Counted from the first letter of the stretch, positions 1-9,005 are shown. The stretch: DNA of 64,000 nucleotides from Eisenbergiella tayi (GCF_001881565.1 NZ_MPDJ01000003.1:488270-552269), one strand, 5' to 3'. Numbers and translations: made by a program. Notes: generated by a model not told the origin, from the letters alone.

Positions 1-222
1 CAGACCATCCGGGAAAAGCGGAAAAAACAAAAGAAAGAAAAGCGGATAAAAATCCAGAAGTGGATGTTTCCCGACAGGGAATACATGACCATGATATATC
101 CGAGAATGGGAAAATACCGTATCCTGCTCCCTCTGTGCTGGATGAGAAGACTTGTGCGCAGCTTTTTTATCTATATAAAGACGAAACTCAGAAAAAAGAG
201 AAAAATGGAAAACGTTTCTTAA
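1..222 (+). CDS. C-terminal end of a possible nucleotidyltransferase-family protein (5' truncated by window)
   Basis: Frame 1 is open from the first base to a TAA at 220-222, giving 73 residues. It is very basic at the start (repeated KRKK) and then reads MFPDREYMTMIYPRM followed by LLPLCWMRRLVRSFF. That spacing of MFP, a YP motif and LLP-W-R resembles the C-terminus of the uncharacterised nucleotidyltransferase family often found near cell-surface loci in Clostridia. This is recognition by memory of the pattern only; no catalytic residues are in view. It belongs to the preceding operon and is not evidently flagellar. The sigma-28 promoter of flgM1 overlaps its stop codon. Confidence 0.5.
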   Translation, partial: QTIREKRKKQKKEKRIKIQKWMFPDREYMTMIYPRMGKYRILLPLCWMRRLVRSFFIYIKTKLRKKRKMENVS

Positions 223-245
223 TATTTTACAGATTGTGACGATAA
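219..245 (+). promoter_or_regulatory. Candidate sigma-28 (FliA) promoter of the flgM1 operon
   Basis: TTAA at 219-222, a 15-base spacer, then GACGATAA at 238-245. This matches the sigma-28 pattern (TAAA-N15-GCCGATAA) with one or two differences. It sits 21 bases ahead of the flgM1 start. The same TTAA-N15 arrangement recurs ahead of fapA1, which supports it. Confidence 0.6.
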
Positions 246-266
246 TTTAGGTAAAGAGGTGATTGT

Positions 267-584
267 ATGAAAATATCTATGGAACATATTCATAATATGT
301 ACCGCCAGAATGAAGCACAGTCTGTAAAAAAAGATGAAAATGAATATGGAATAAACAGGAAACGTAATTTTGATGAAATAAAAATCAGCGCCCAGACAGA
401 AATGATTCCGGGAGAAACGGAGTTTGCTAAAATACTCGCTGAAAAGCTGTCAGCGGAGGTGAGGCAGGAGGCGCCTGCTGAAAAGCTGGATATTCTCAGG
501 GAAAAAATCCAATCTGGATGCTATGAAATAGATGTTTCCGCCATTGCATCAAGGATACTTTTGGAAGATAAAGGAGATAGTTAA
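267..584 (+). CDS. flgM: Anti-sigma-28 factor FlgM, copy 1
   Basis: A 105-residue FlgM. The family binds FliA (sigma-28), keeps late flagellar genes off until hook completion, and is then exported. The C-terminal half carries the recognisable FlgM part: FAKILAEKLSAEVR, then LREKIQSGCYEID, ending in SRILLEDK; the N-terminal third is polar and probably unstructured, as usual. Ribosome site AAAGAGGTG sits 6-14 bases ahead. First gene of the operon, one base before flgN1. A second, shorter FlgM is encoded at 43908-44207, so FliA has two potential antagonists here. Confidence 0.85.
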   Translation: MKISMEHIHNMYRQNEAQSVKKDENEYGINRKRNFDEIKISAQTEMIPGETEFAKILAEKLSAEVRQEAPAEKLDILREKIQSGCYEIDVSAIASRILLEDKGDS

Positions 585-585
585 G

Positions 586-1029
586 ATGGAGGAACTGAAG
601 AAAATTATTGTTGAGCTGAACAGTGTTTTTGAGGAACTGATACCGATAGAAAAAAATAAGCTGACAGCGGCTGCTGACCATAATGTGGTGGAGTTGGAAG
701 AATGCATGAAAAGGGAACAGGTGGCAATTCTTCAGCTGAAGGGACTTGATCAGAGAAGGGAAGCCCTGCAGCAGAAGCATGGGTGGAACGGAATGAGCTT
801 CCGGCAGCTGGCGGAAAACCTGGATGAAGAGCAAAAGGCAGATATTCAGCTGGTGTTTGATGAGCTGGATCGGAATCTGCAGTCCTTCCGTGATATCAAC
901 GGGGATGTGAATGAAGTGATTAAGACGAATCTACACGTAGTTGAGAACATGCTTGACAAAACGGGACCATATTCCGAACAGGGCAAGGAAAAAGAAACAG
1001 AGAAACATTATACGAGCAGAAAGGCTTAG
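586..1029 (+). CDS. flgN: FlgN-type export chaperone, copy 1
   Basis: 147 residues, mostly alpha-helical, of the FlgN family: cytosolic chaperone for the hook-filament junction proteins FlgK and FlgL, holding them ready for export. Visible features are the N-terminal helix ELKKIIVELNSVFEELIPIE, a central AAADHNVVELEECMKREQ, and the C-terminal amphipathic helix around DVNEVIKTNLHVVENML that would contact substrates. The ATG at 586 is chosen over one at 532 because AAGGAG at 571-576 fits it and flgM1 ends at 584. It stands directly before flgK1, its expected client. Confidence 0.75.
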   Translation: MEELKKIIVELNSVFEELIPIEKNKLTAAADHNVVELEECMKREQVAILQLKGLDQRREALQQKHGWNGMSFRQLAENLDEEQKADIQLVFDELDRNLQSFRDINGDVNEVIKTNLHVVENMLDKTGPYSEQGKEKETEKHYTSRKA

Positions 1030-1041
1030 AGGAGGTAACAC

Positions 1042-2616
1042 ATGCGGTCAACATTTTCAGGCCTGAACATGGCGCTGCTGGGTATGAATGCCAGCCAGAG
1101 AGCGCTGGATGTGACGGGACAGAATCTTACTAATATTAATAACAGCGTCTATACGAGACAGCGTCTGGATCTGGCGAGTATCAGCCCTACTGGTGCAGAA
1201 TATTTTAATACCAAATACGCGGTTAAGGTAGGCCAGGGTGTACTGATGACCGGGGTGAGCCAGATAAGGGATCCTTTTCTGGATATCCAGTTCAGAAACC
1301 AGCTCTCCAGGGTGGGCAGTGTCGATGCGAAGAATCAGGTGCTGACAGGAATTGGTGATGTATTTGATAATGTGGATGTGACTACAGTACAAAATGCCCT
1401 GGATGATGTGGTAAAGCAGCTGCAGACACTTTCCACAAAAGTGGGACAGAACGGTAATGATAATCTGGTCCGTTCTTCCTTTGAAGTTCTGCTTTCTTAT
1501 ATACACCAGAATGCTACGGATTTGTCGAAGGTACGTACGGAATTGGAATCGAAGATGGAGACGACAGTAATTCCGGATATTAACAAGATTCTGACCTCTA
1601 TACAGCAATTAAATGAATCCATCAAACAAAGCCAGGTTTTGGGAAGCCCCGCTCTTGAGCTTAAGGATAAGAGGAATCAGTTGATTGATGATCTGGCGAC
1701 CTATCTTCCCATTGATGTGGTTTATGGAGAAGAGGTTGTCGGCGGCAGCTTCAAGGTGGAAACCATGAGTATTAAGCTTAAGGATGGTTTCAATAATCCG
1801 CCGGAAGATGCCTATCTTATACAGGATGATCAGGCAGGTTCCCTGAAATATTCCATTGATCCGGCAACCGGGGAAAGCAAGATTGATCTGGAATATCTGG
1901 ATTCTACGGGAAGCATAAGACATGATACAGATGCTGCGGATAAGTTTACGGAAGGTATCCTGAAAGGGAATCTGGATATGCTTAATAAGGAAGGCATATT
2001 TGATGGCTCGGATGTAAAGGGGATTGGATATTATCAGAAAATGTTTGATTCTTTCGTCAATACGCTGGCTACAAAAATGAACGAGATGAATACCTTTACA
2101 GATGGATTGGGAAATAATCTGTACGACGGAGGTCCTTTGTTCGAGGCAGAGGGAGGCGGGACTATTACAGCCGCCAATATTAAAATATCAGACGGCTGGA
2201 TGGATGGTACCGTTCGGCTGGTAGCGGACGAGACAGATGATCCAGACAACACTTCAGGAAAGAATATTCTGAAGATGAGTAATCTTCTGTCTACCGATAC
2301 CATTGAATTTATGGGAACGAATAGTTCTGGAGTTTCCATTCAGGTCTTCAAGGGAACTATGCCGGGAGCTTATGCCAATATACAGGCAGAACAGGGTATT
2401 GAGAAAAAATCAACAGAGTCCATTCTTGATAACCGGGTAACAGTATTGGCTAATTCGGCAGATGCCAGGGACTCCGTAATGGGAGTGAATATGGACGAGG
2501 AGGTTATGAATCTGATGCGCTATCAGCAGTCATACAGTGCTGCGGCCAGACTTATGACAACAATGGATGAGGCATTGGATAAGCTGATAAATAATACAGG
2601 TGTCGTAGGCAGATAA
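1042..2616 (+). CDS. flgK: Flagellar hook-associated protein 1 FlgK, copy 1
   Basis: 524 residues. FlgK forms the first junction ring between hook and filament. The N-terminus has the rod/hook-family helix (GLNMALLGMNASQRALDV, then TGQNLTNINNSVYTRQR), and the C-terminus has the matching helix (MNLMRYQQSYSAAARLMTTM), the pair that forms the coiled-coil D0 domain. The middle is a variable outer domain of ordinary length. AGGAGGT precedes the ATG by 6 bases. It lies between flgN1 and flgL1. FlgK2 (44743-46215) keeps the same ends but has a clearly different and shorter middle, so the copies are diverged rather than recent duplicates. Confidence 0.93.
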   Translation: MRSTFSGLNMALLGMNASQRALDVTGQNLTNINNSVYTRQRLDLASISPTGAEYFNTKYAVKVGQGVLMTGVSQIRDPFLDIQFRNQLSRVGSVDAKNQVLTGIGDVFDNVDVTTVQNALDDVVKQLQTLSTKVGQNGNDNLVRSSFEVLLSYIHQNATDLSKVRTELESKMETTVIPDINKILTSIQQLNESIKQSQVLGSPALELKDKRNQLIDDLATYLPIDVVYGEEVVGGSFKVETMSIKLKDGFNNPPEDAYLIQDDQAGSLKYSIDPATGESKIDLEYLDSTGSIRHDTDAADKFTEGILKGNLDMLNKEGIFDGSDVKGIGYYQKMFDSFVNTLATKMNEMNTFTDGLGNNLYDGGPLFEAEGGGTITAANIKISDGWMDGTVRLVADETDDPDNTSGKNILKMSNLLSTDTIEFMGTNSSGVSIQVFKGTMPGAYANIQAEQGIEKKSTESILDNRVTVLANSADARDSVMGVNMDEEVMNLMRYQQSYSAAARLMTTMDEALDKLINNTGVVGR

Positions 2617-2632
2617 CAGGAGGATTGAGCAG

Positions 2633-3622
2633 ATGAGAATAACGACAAATATGCTGATGAGAAATTATCAGAACAGCCTGAGCAAAAATATCGGCGGATT
2701 GTCGGAAGCACGCAACGCGGTTCTGACAGGGCGCAGGTTTACCAAAGCTTCGGAAGATCCCGGAGGTGCGCTTTCAGCATCCTTGCTGGAAAGAAAATAT
2801 GTGAGGAATAAAAGCTACCTCACCACACTGACGGAGGTGCAGTCCAAACAGGATGCACAGGAAGATGCGATTATGCAGATGACAAATATCTGCAAGACGA
2901 TCGACAGGGATTATTCGGTCAGTGCCATGAACGGAAGCAATCAGGAAAAGAGTATACGCGCCACATATGCCGCAGCCATGAAGGAATTGCAGCGGTCTAT
3001 GGTCAGCAGCCTGAATGCCCAGTATGGGGATGAATTTGTTTTTGCAGGTGCGGGCGGTATGAAGGCTCCGTTTGAATTGAGTGACAGCGGCGTCCTTACC
3101 TACAGAGGAATTGATGTTAATACAACGGATCCGACTGAACTGGCCAAATTGCAGGAATATTCCAAAGAGGGGACCTATGTGGATATCGGCTTCGGCCTCA
3201 ATTTTGACAGCAGTGGTGAGGTGGTTCCTTCCAGCGCATTTAATACGGCTCTTCCCGGTATCAATGTAGTGGGATACGGCGATAAAAATCTGGTTACAAC
3301 AATCGGAAAAATGGTAAAAGTGTTAGAAGCCGATACCTTTGATCGGGATGCATATGCGGAACTCTGGACAGACTTCAGGGAAGGCACAAATACTCTGAAC
3401 GATATGACGACAAAACTGGGAACCAAAACCACTCTGCTGGAAGCGACGAAGACGAGGCTTACCGATCTGGATCTTTCGCTGTCCACACAGATTGACAGCA
3501 TTGTAAATGTGGATCCTGCAGAAGCGATTATGAATTTCTCATGGGCGAATTATACCTATACTACGGCACTGAAAATAGGAACTAATATTATCTCTCCGTC
3601 ATTACTAGATTTTATGCGTTAG
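2633..3622 (+). CDS. flgL: Flagellar hook-associated protein 3 FlgL, copy 1
   Basis: 329 residues, flagellin superfamily. FlgL builds the second hook-filament junction ring. It starts MRITTNMLMRNYQNSLSKN and has the family signature of a coiled-coil N-terminus followed by TGRRFTKASEDPGGA (the SEDP element typical of FlgL), and ends ALKIGTNIISPSLLDFMR, close to the end of FlgL2 (SSLIPPSIFDFMK). AGGAGG lies upstream of the ATG. The gene follows flgK1 by 16 bases in the same operon. Confidence 0.92.
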   Translation: MRITTNMLMRNYQNSLSKNIGGLSEARNAVLTGRRFTKASEDPGGALSASLLERKYVRNKSYLTTLTEVQSKQDAQEDAIMQMTNICKTIDRDYSVSAMNGSNQEKSIRATYAAAMKELQRSMVSSLNAQYGDEFVFAGAGGMKAPFELSDSGVLTYRGIDVNTTDPTELAKLQEYSKEGTYVDIGFGLNFDSSGEVVPSSAFNTALPGINVVGYGDKNLVTTIGKMVKVLEADTFDRDAYAELWTDFREGTNTLNDMTTKLGTKTTLLEATKTRLTDLDLSLSTQIDSIVNVDPAEAIMNFSWANYTYTTALKIGTNIISPSLLDFMR

Positions 3623-3649
3623 TTTTCATAAGCGGGAGGTGTTTGAGTG

Positions 3650-4267
3650 ATGGAACAACTTTTACAGATTAAAACCATTCCGGTCAATTATGAGCTGACA
3701 GTCCATAATGCAAGACTGGAAATAAAAAGCGGAACGGCTGAGCTGGAAATCAGCCGTGATAAAGGCGGCATGCATATTAAAAGCCGTCCCGTAAAGCTGA
3801 ATATTGATACGTTTGAAGCGCGTAATTCAGTAGTGCCCACTGTGGCAACCGCCATTAAGCAGGCTGCGGGCAGGGGGAAGAGTGCTTCGTATGAGGCCAC
3901 GGCTCAGTATGCATCCGAAGGGAAGCTGATGCTTAAGACCCAGATTGGTGAGGGAAACGAAATGCTGAATCAAATTATCGGACAGCGTGTGGCCCAGCCG
4001 GAAGGCAATTTCAATATAAAATTCATACCTTCCCAGGGCGCGAAGTTCTCTTATGAGGCGCCGTCTCTTTCTATAGAGTATGAGATGGATAAGCTGCAGT
4101 TTGATTTGAAGGTGGAAAAAGGACGGGTGGAATTTATCCCCGGCACAATTGAACTTTCGATTACCCAGCAGCCGGATGTGATCATTGAATATGTGGGCAA
4201 ACCCATATATGTGCCCCCGAGTGTGGCAGCTCATTTTAACGGTGAGAATATTAATGTAAAGGCGTGA
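3650..4267 (+). CDS. DUF6470 family protein, copy 1
   Basis: 205 residues. I recognise the DUF6470 family, found between flgL and fliW in many Firmicutes; its function is not known to me. Visible: an N-terminal beta-rich stretch (NYELTVHNARLEIKSGTAEL), a mid-section with VKLNIDTFEARNS, and a C-terminal segment IIEYVGKPIYVPPS that is nearly the same in copy 2 (IEYIGEPMYVPPS). No signal peptide or membrane segment is seen. GGGAGGTG precedes both a GTG at 3647 and the ATG at 3650; the ATG is preferred. Its fixed place next to fliW and csrA in both operons suggests a late flagellar role, perhaps in filament junction or FliW control, but that is inference. Confidence 0.75.
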   Translation: MEQLLQIKTIPVNYELTVHNARLEIKSGTAELEISRDKGGMHIKSRPVKLNIDTFEARNSVVPTVATAIKQAAGRGKSASYEATAQYASEGKLMLKTQIGEGNEMLNQIIGQRVAQPEGNFNIKFIPSQGAKFSYEAPSLSIEYEMDKLQFDLKVEKGRVEFIPGTIELSITQQPDVIIEYVGKPIYVPPSVAAHFNGENINVKA

Positions 4268-4315
4268 CTGAAATAACGTTTACCCGCGTGGTAACGAAGA
4301 AAATGGAGTATGGAT

Positions 4316-4759
4316 ATGAAAGCGGATACAATGTATTTTGGTATGCTTGAATTCAATAAAGAAGAATTAATTTGTTTTGAAGAAGGTCTTTTTGGTTTTG
4401 AAAACCGAAAAGACTTTCTCCCTGTTCCTTTTGAGGCGGATGATGATACCATTCTCTGCCTGCAGAGTATTGAAGACAGGGATACCTCTTTTATTATTAT
4501 GAATCCTTTCCGGCTGTCGCCGGATTATAATCCCAAATTAAAGCCTGAGGACTATAAAAGGCTGGGGACGTCGAGGGAAGAGGATTTATCTTATTATGTG
4601 ATATGTGTTATCCGTAATACGCCGGAAGAAAGTACGGTAAACCTTAAGTGCCCTGTTGTAGTGAATTCCGTTACGAGGAAAGCGATTCAGGTGATTCTGG
4701 AGGACGGGAACTACAGGTTCCGTCATTCCCTTTCTGAATTTTCCGGAAGGGAGGTCTGA
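4316..4759 (+). CDS. fliW: Flagellar assembly factor FliW, copy 1
   Basis: 147 residues, FliW family. FliW binds flagellin and, when free, sequesters CsrA, so that flagellin export and translation stay matched. Sequence hallmarks: an N-terminal MLEFNKEELICFEEGLFGFE, a central SPDYNPKLKPEDYK, and VNLKCPVVVNSVTRKAIQV near the end. An ATG at 4310 lies too close to the GGAG at 4305-4308; the ATG at 4316 is 7 bases from it and gives the usual N-terminus. It is followed one base later by csrA1. FliW2 (47907-48353) is its diverged counterpart. Confidence 0.9.
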   Translation: MKADTMYFGMLEFNKEELICFEEGLFGFENRKDFLPVPFEADDDTILCLQSIEDRDTSFIIMNPFRLSPDYNPKLKPEDYKRLGTSREEDLSYYVICVIRNTPEESTVNLKCPVVVNSVTRKAIQVILEDGNYRFRHSLSEFSGREV

Positions 4760-4760
4760 T

Positions 4761-5006
4761 ATGCTGGTACTTCGAAGAAAAAAAGGCGAGGCAATCAAAA
4801 TAGGTGATAATATCACCGTGACTGTTTCCGATATCGGCCAGGATTGTGTCCAGATTGCCATTGATGCGCCGAGGGAAATCAGTATTCTGCGTTCTGAGCT
4901 GGCGGAAGCCGCCAAGGTAAACCAGGAGTCGGCCAAAGTTGACCGAGAGTCGATAAAGAATCTGAAAAACATGCTGAAGAATCAAAAGGATAAAACGAAT
5001 ACATGA
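4761..5006 (+). CDS. csrA: Carbon storage regulator CsrA, copy 1
   Basis: 81 residues. CsrA is a small dimeric RNA-binding protein that blocks translation by binding GGA in hairpin loops. It begins MLVLRRKKGEAIKIG and keeps Arg44 of the RNA-binding surface (ISILRSEL). The usual MLILSRKKGE start has a serine at position 5 where this copy has arginine; CsrA2 keeps the serine. The tail is longer than in E. coli, with AKVNQESAKVDRES as a short near-repeat, as in Firmicute CsrA proteins that bind FliW. GGAAGGGAGG lies ahead. Its stop overlaps the start of the next gene (ATGA), implying coupled translation. Confidence 0.9.
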   Translation: MLVLRRKKGEAIKIGDNITVTVSDIGQDCVQIAIDAPREISILRSELAEAAKVNQESAKVDRESIKNLKNMLKNQKDKTNT

Positions 5007-7030
5007 AGAAAATAAGGTTAACGGTAACTGCTTTTTTTAGCATAATCATTCTGTTTACGGCTTTTATTGTCTTTTTCAGGCTGCAGACAGAGGCGGCAAA
5101 CCGTTCCACAGGGGATTTGAAGGTGACCGGCGGCAGCTATGGCGAGGATTACCGGTACGAAAACAACACCCTTGTTATTTTATCGGATAAACCGGTTACC
5201 ATCTCCGGAGAAACAAAAAAAGATCGGATTCAGGTGAAGACGGGTGTTGATGCGAACCTGACATTGAAGAATCTGGATATAAGGACCAGCGGCTGTGCGC
5301 TGGATGCGGGAGACGGGAAGGTCTCCATAAAATTCAGCGGCAGCAATTATGTGAAAAGCGGCGCCAAGTATGCAGGAATTCGTGTGCAGGAGGGGGCGCA
5401 GGTGACTCTCTCCGGAGGAAAAAAGGATACGCTCATGGTCTTCGGGGGAAGCCAGGCAGCCGGGATCGGCAGTGAAAAGGATATGGCCTTTGGCAAAATT
5501 ACTGTTTCGGGGGGAACAGTGACTGCCACCGGCGGAGCCAGGGCAGCCGGAATCGGCAGCGGTTATCAGGGAACAGGGGGAGATATCCTGTTAAAAGGCG
5601 GCTGTATCAGTGCATACGGGGGAGCAGGAGCTGCCGATTTGGGCTCTCCCCAGGAACAGGACGGAAAGGGTACGGTTACTCTGAATGGAAATAGTATGCT
5701 GTTCGCTGATGATATCCTGGATGAATTCAAAAAAGAAAATGGGATCTGGCAGTCAAAAAATACGATTGAAGTGTATCAGAAGGTCACGCTTACCTATCCT
5801 CTGGAAATCGGCAGCGGCCGGAAGCTGGTAATTCCTCCGGATGGAGAGCTTGTCATACCTGAAGGTACGGAATGTGTGAATAAGGGTGAAATATATGCTT
5901 ACGGCATATTGGATGTGTCCGGGACACTACGTAATGAAGGGGAGATTTATGATTATCAGGGAGACCTGGAGGAGGTTTCCGGAATAACGGGGAAGCAGGC
6001 TTCTTTCCGTGATTTAAAGGATATTTATCTTTCTGATGGAACCATCCTTTTTACGGAGGACGGTTATGAACAGAACGGCATGCAGTTCCTCATTGCGGAC
6101 AGTTCTTACAGAGGATATACGATATATGGAGACGGAAAAGAACATAAGGCCTCAATAGAGGTGTCCTCCGGTGTATCGGTGAGCTGTACACTGGAGGATG
6201 TGCTGCTTACCCCCGAAGGGAATGCTTATGCATTAACTGTGGGAGAAGGGGCGGAGGCTGTCCTTACATTAAAAGGAGAGAATACATTTACCGGCGGAGC
6301 CAGCCCGATATCGGGAAGTATCCTCATGCAGAAGGATGCGGAACTTGAGTTAAAGGGCAATGGTTCCCTCACATTGCAAAGCGGGAACGGAAGCAAAATG
6401 GTTCTGAGCGGTGACGGTTCTGGTGATGATGAAGAAGAGCTTCCGGAAGAGGAAGCGGACGAAGAGACTGAGGTTCGGATAACAGAGGATGAAAAGAAGA
6501 TGGAGGCCTTCCTGGAACGCGACATGCTGGAACGGCTGTCTGATGCAGGTGAGTCCCTGGATATCAACGGCAGGATGGTGCGGCTCCGTTTGAATGGACG
6601 GGGAATTGACGAGCTTCTGGCGGCAACCGCAGGGGATATCAAGGTTCGCGTGCGTCCGTTTGTCCTGACGGATAAATTTACGGAAGGAAAGCTTTACATA
6701 GAGGACAGGCCGGTTCTGGATATACAGGTTCTGGAGGTGCTGGGAGAAGAGGAAGAGATAGTTGATATCCACTTCAAAAATGGCCTGGCTACTCTTTCTA
6801 TCCCCTATCAGAAGCCATCGGCGGAAGATGCCGGAAATCTTGGCCTCGTATATGTCGGGGCGGACAACACTCTTGACTGGATTAAGAATTCTTATTATGA
6901 CGGTGATAAAAAAGTCATGATATCCGATGTAACACATTTTTCTGTTTACGGAATCGGATATAAAAGTCCGGCGGCCAAGGATAGTGAACAGAAATCCACA
7001 GTATCCGGGAATACGGTAAATAAGCAATAA
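5003..7030 (+). CDS. Secreted beta-helix-like repeat protein, translationally coupled to csrA1
   Basis: 675 residues; I do not recognise a named family beyond a carbohydrate-binding/parallel-beta-helix type. An N-terminal signal or anchor segment (KKIRLTVTAFFSIIILFTAF) is followed by short Gly-rich repeats in which AAGIGS and a similar GTGG motif recur (about residues 150-215), a low-complexity acidic linker (DDEEELPEEEADEETE) near residue 475-490, and a C-terminal beta-rich part ending in a SVYGIG segment. No LPXTG sorting motif is seen. It overlaps csrA1 by four bases (ATGA), so it is probably expressed with the late flagellar genes. It could be an adhesin or a surface protein; nothing visible ties it to the filament itself. 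Confidence 0.65.
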   Translation: MKKIRLTVTAFFSIIILFTAFIVFFRLQTEAANRSTGDLKVTGGSYGEDYRYENNTLVILSDKPVTISGETKKDRIQVKTGVDANLTLKNLDIRTSGCALDAGDGKVSIKFSGSNYVKSGAKYAGIRVQEGAQVTLSGGKKDTLMVFGGSQAAGIGSEKDMAFGKITVSGGTVTATGGARAAGIGSGYQGTGGDILLKGGCISAYGGAGAADLGSPQEQDGKGTVTLNGNSMLFADDILDEFKKENGIWQSKNTIEVYQKVTLTYPLEIGSGRKLVIPPDGELVIPEGTECVNKGEIYAYGILDVSGTLRNEGEIYDYQGDLEEVSGITGKQASFRDLKDIYLSDGTILFTEDGYEQNGMQFLIADSSYRGYTIYGDGKEHKASIEVSSGVSVSCTLEDVLLTPEGNAYALTVGEGAEAVLTLKGENTFTGGASPISGSILMQKDAELELKGNGSLTLQSGNGSKMVLSGDGSGDDEEELPEEEADEETEVRITEDEKKMEAFLERDMLERLSDAGESLDINGRMVRLRLNGRGIDELLAATAGDIKVRVRPFVLTDKFTEGKLYIEDRPVLDIQVLEVLGEEEEIVDIHFKNGLATLSIPYQKPSAEDAGNLGLVYVGADNTLDWIKNSYYDGDKKVMISDVTHFSVYGIGYKSPAAKDSEQKSTVSGNTVNKQ

Positions 7031-7049
7031 ATATAAGAATAAGAGGAAT

Positions 7050-7091
7050 AAAAAATCAGCGATACCGGAAGAGGATATCGCTGATTTTTTT
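7050..7091. terminator. Bidirectional intrinsic terminator between the flgM1 operon and cheB
   Basis: Perfect stem ATCAGCGATA / TATCGCTGAT around an 11-base loop, flanked by A6 on the left and T7 on the right, so it can stop transcripts from both sides. It ends 2 bases before the cheB stop codon on the minus strand. Confidence 0.9.
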
Positions 7092-7092
7092 A

Positions 7093-8163
7093 TCAGTGTA
7101 TTTTATTTAAGTAATTTGTCAGCACCCTGGGAATATTGGCACAGGAGGCCTGGACGTTGACAGCACCTATGTTATGCGCCACCATGGGCATGCCGTAGAC
7201 AACACAGGAATCCTTATCCTGGCCGATGGTATAGGCGCCTGCCCTTCGCATCTTCAGGAGCCCGTCCGCGCCGTCATGCCCCATTCCTGTCAGAATAATG
7301 CCCACGGCGTCGCTTTTTGCCACATCGGCAACAGAGCGGAACAGGACGTCAACGGAGGGCCTGTGGCCGTTTACCTTATCTGATGAGAAGCAGTTGACGG
7401 TGTAGGAAGAGCCGAGCCGTACCACCTTCATGTGAAGGCTTCCGGGGGCAATCAGCACGGTGCCGCGCTCTATTTTGTCTCCGGTACAGGCTTCCTTTAC
7501 ATGAAGCCTGCAAAGGCGGTTAAGACGTTCCGCATACATTTTGGTGAAACCCTCAGGCATATGCTGAGTGATTACAATACCGGGAATGTTTTCGGGAAGT
7601 GCCTGAAGAATCTGGAGAGTGGCTTCTGTGCCTCCGGTAGAAGCCCCGATGGCAATGATCATGGAATTCAGTTTCGCAGGATTGATAGGACTGAGTCTTG
7701 GGACTATGGGAGAAAGGGGCTCTTTTTTTACAGAAGACGGGCCTGCCACACGCACCTTGGAGCGGGAAGCAATGATGATTTTAGATGCCAGGCTTTCGAC
7801 GAATTCCTGACGGCCGAAGTTGGCGGCGGGATTTGGCTTTTTGACAAAATCCACAGCGCCGTTTGAGAGCGCCTCGAAGACATTCATGTTTACGGCGGAT
7901 ACCAGGATAACCGGTATCGGATGCTTGGGCATGACCTGTTTCAGGAATTCTATCCCGTTCATTTTAGGCATTTCCACATCCATGGTGATGACATCCGGTG
8001 CACACTGGGGTATTTTTTCAATGGCCTCATACGCATTGGCAGCATATCCAACGATTTGGATACGGCTGTTTGCCTTAGGCAGATTGCTGGTAAGAAAACG
8101 GCCGAAGACCAGTGAATCATCGACAACCAGAACTTTAATAGGAGTATTAAGTAGCATATTCAT
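7093..8163 (-). CDS. cheB: Chemotaxis response regulator protein-glutamate methylesterase CheB
   Basis: 356 residues. CheB demethylates or deamidates glutamates of chemoreceptors, balancing CheR during adaptation. The N-terminal receiver domain has the acidic pair VVDDS, the phospho-acceptor Asp62 in TMDVEMP, and the lysine in FVKKPNPA. The C-terminal esterase domain has the catalytic serine in IGASTGGTEA, the histidine in TQHMPEG, and the aspartate in LTGMGHDGADG. Both domains are complete. It is the last gene of the minus-strand operon cheA-cheW-cheR-cheB, 32 bases after cheR. Confidence 0.95.
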   Translation of the reverse strand: MNMLLNTPIKVLVVDDSLVFGRFLTSNLPKANSRIQIVGYAANAYEAIEKIPQCAPDVITMDVEMPKMNGIEFLKQVMPKHPIPVILVSAVNMNVFEALSNGAVDFVKKPNPAANFGRQEFVESLASKIIIASRSKVRVAGPSSVKKEPLSPIVPRLSPINPAKLNSMIIAIGASTGGTEATLQILQALPENIPGIVITQHMPEGFTKMYAERLNRLCRLHVKEACTGDKIERGTVLIAPGSLHMKVVRLGSSYTVNCFSSDKVNGHRPSVDVLFRSVADVAKSDAVGIILTGMGHDGADGLLKMRRAGAYTIGQDKDSCVVYGMPMVAHNIGAVNVQASCANIPRVLTNYLNKIH

Positions 8164-8195
8164 ATCGCCTTTCTGATATTTCTAAAGGATACGGG

Positions 8196-9005
8196 CTATT
8201 TTCTATATGTTGCCGGCATTATGTAATTATAACGGGTCGTGGTTTTGTTAAGGCTTTCGGAGTGGCCGATTAACAGGTAACCGCCGGGGGCGGTGGCATT
8301 ATAAAACCTTTCTATTAATCCGTTCTTCGTTGCCTGGTCAAAATAAATCATTACATTCCGGCAGAAAATCACATCAAATTTTAATTGGAAACGTATAGGA
8401 TCCATGAGATTGAAGGTCCTGAAAATAACGTTGGATTTCAGGTTCTGTTTTACGGTCCAGATACCGGGTTCCGCTGTCCGGTCAAAGTATTTGCTCTTCC
8501 ATAGCGGAGGAAGCTTAGACAGGGATTCCTCATCGTACTGGGCGTTCTGGGCGGCCGTAAGGGCATTCTGGGATATATCGGTGGCCAGCACCCTGGTATC
8601 CCACATGGCGGCTTTATTGCCGAAATATTCTTTTAATATCATGGAAATGGTATAGGGCTCCTGGCCGGTGGAGCAGCCCGCGCTCCAGATGCTTAATACG
8701 TGATCCGTCTTTGTCCTCTCCAGATAAGGGAGGATTGTTTCCCGGAAGAAGGTGAAATGCTCTTCCTCCCTCATAAAGTAGGTATAATTTGTAGTAAGAC
8801 GGTTCAGCATACTGTCAATGTCCGCCGGGCTGGCCTTGGTGAGGATATCATTCACATAGTCTGTAAAGTTGGTATATCCCTTTGCGAGGATGTCATTGGA
8901 TAATCTTCCGATAATCAGCTGTCTTTTCTTGGAGAGATCGATACCATATTTACTTTTGATAAAAGTATATAAGCGTTTAAAATCATTATCACTTATAGTC
9001 AGCAT
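8196..9005 (-). CDS. cheR: Chemotaxis protein methyltransferase CheR
   Basis: 269 residues. CheR uses S-adenosylmethionine to methylate glutamates on chemoreceptors. The N-terminal helical part (residues about 1-75) ends in the loop TTNYTYFMREEEHF, then the SAM-binding motif IWSAGCSTGQEPYT, LATDISQNAL, and the catalytic-domain motif VIFCRNVMIYFD; all key positions are intact. The end, LIGHSESL, is typical. It lies between cheW and cheB on the minus strand. Confidence 0.95.
   Translation of the reverse strand: MLTISDNDFKRLYTFIKSKYGIDLSKKRQLIIGRLSNDILAKGYTNFTDYVNDILTKASPADIDSMLNRLTTNYTYFMREEEHFTFFRETILPYLERTKTDHVLSIWSAGCSTGQEPYTISMILKEYFGNKAAMWDTRVLATDISQNALTAAQNAQYDEESLSKLPPLWKSKYFDRTAEPGIWTVKQNLKSNVIFRTFNLMDPIRFQLKFDVIFCRNVMIYFDQATKNGLIERFYNATAPGGYLLIGHSESLNKTTTRYNYIMPATYRK

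Noticed and set aside
532-585. Longer FlgN1 with a start at 532
   Set aside because: It would lie inside flgM1; the ATG at 586 has an AAGGAG ribosome site and gives the usual length.
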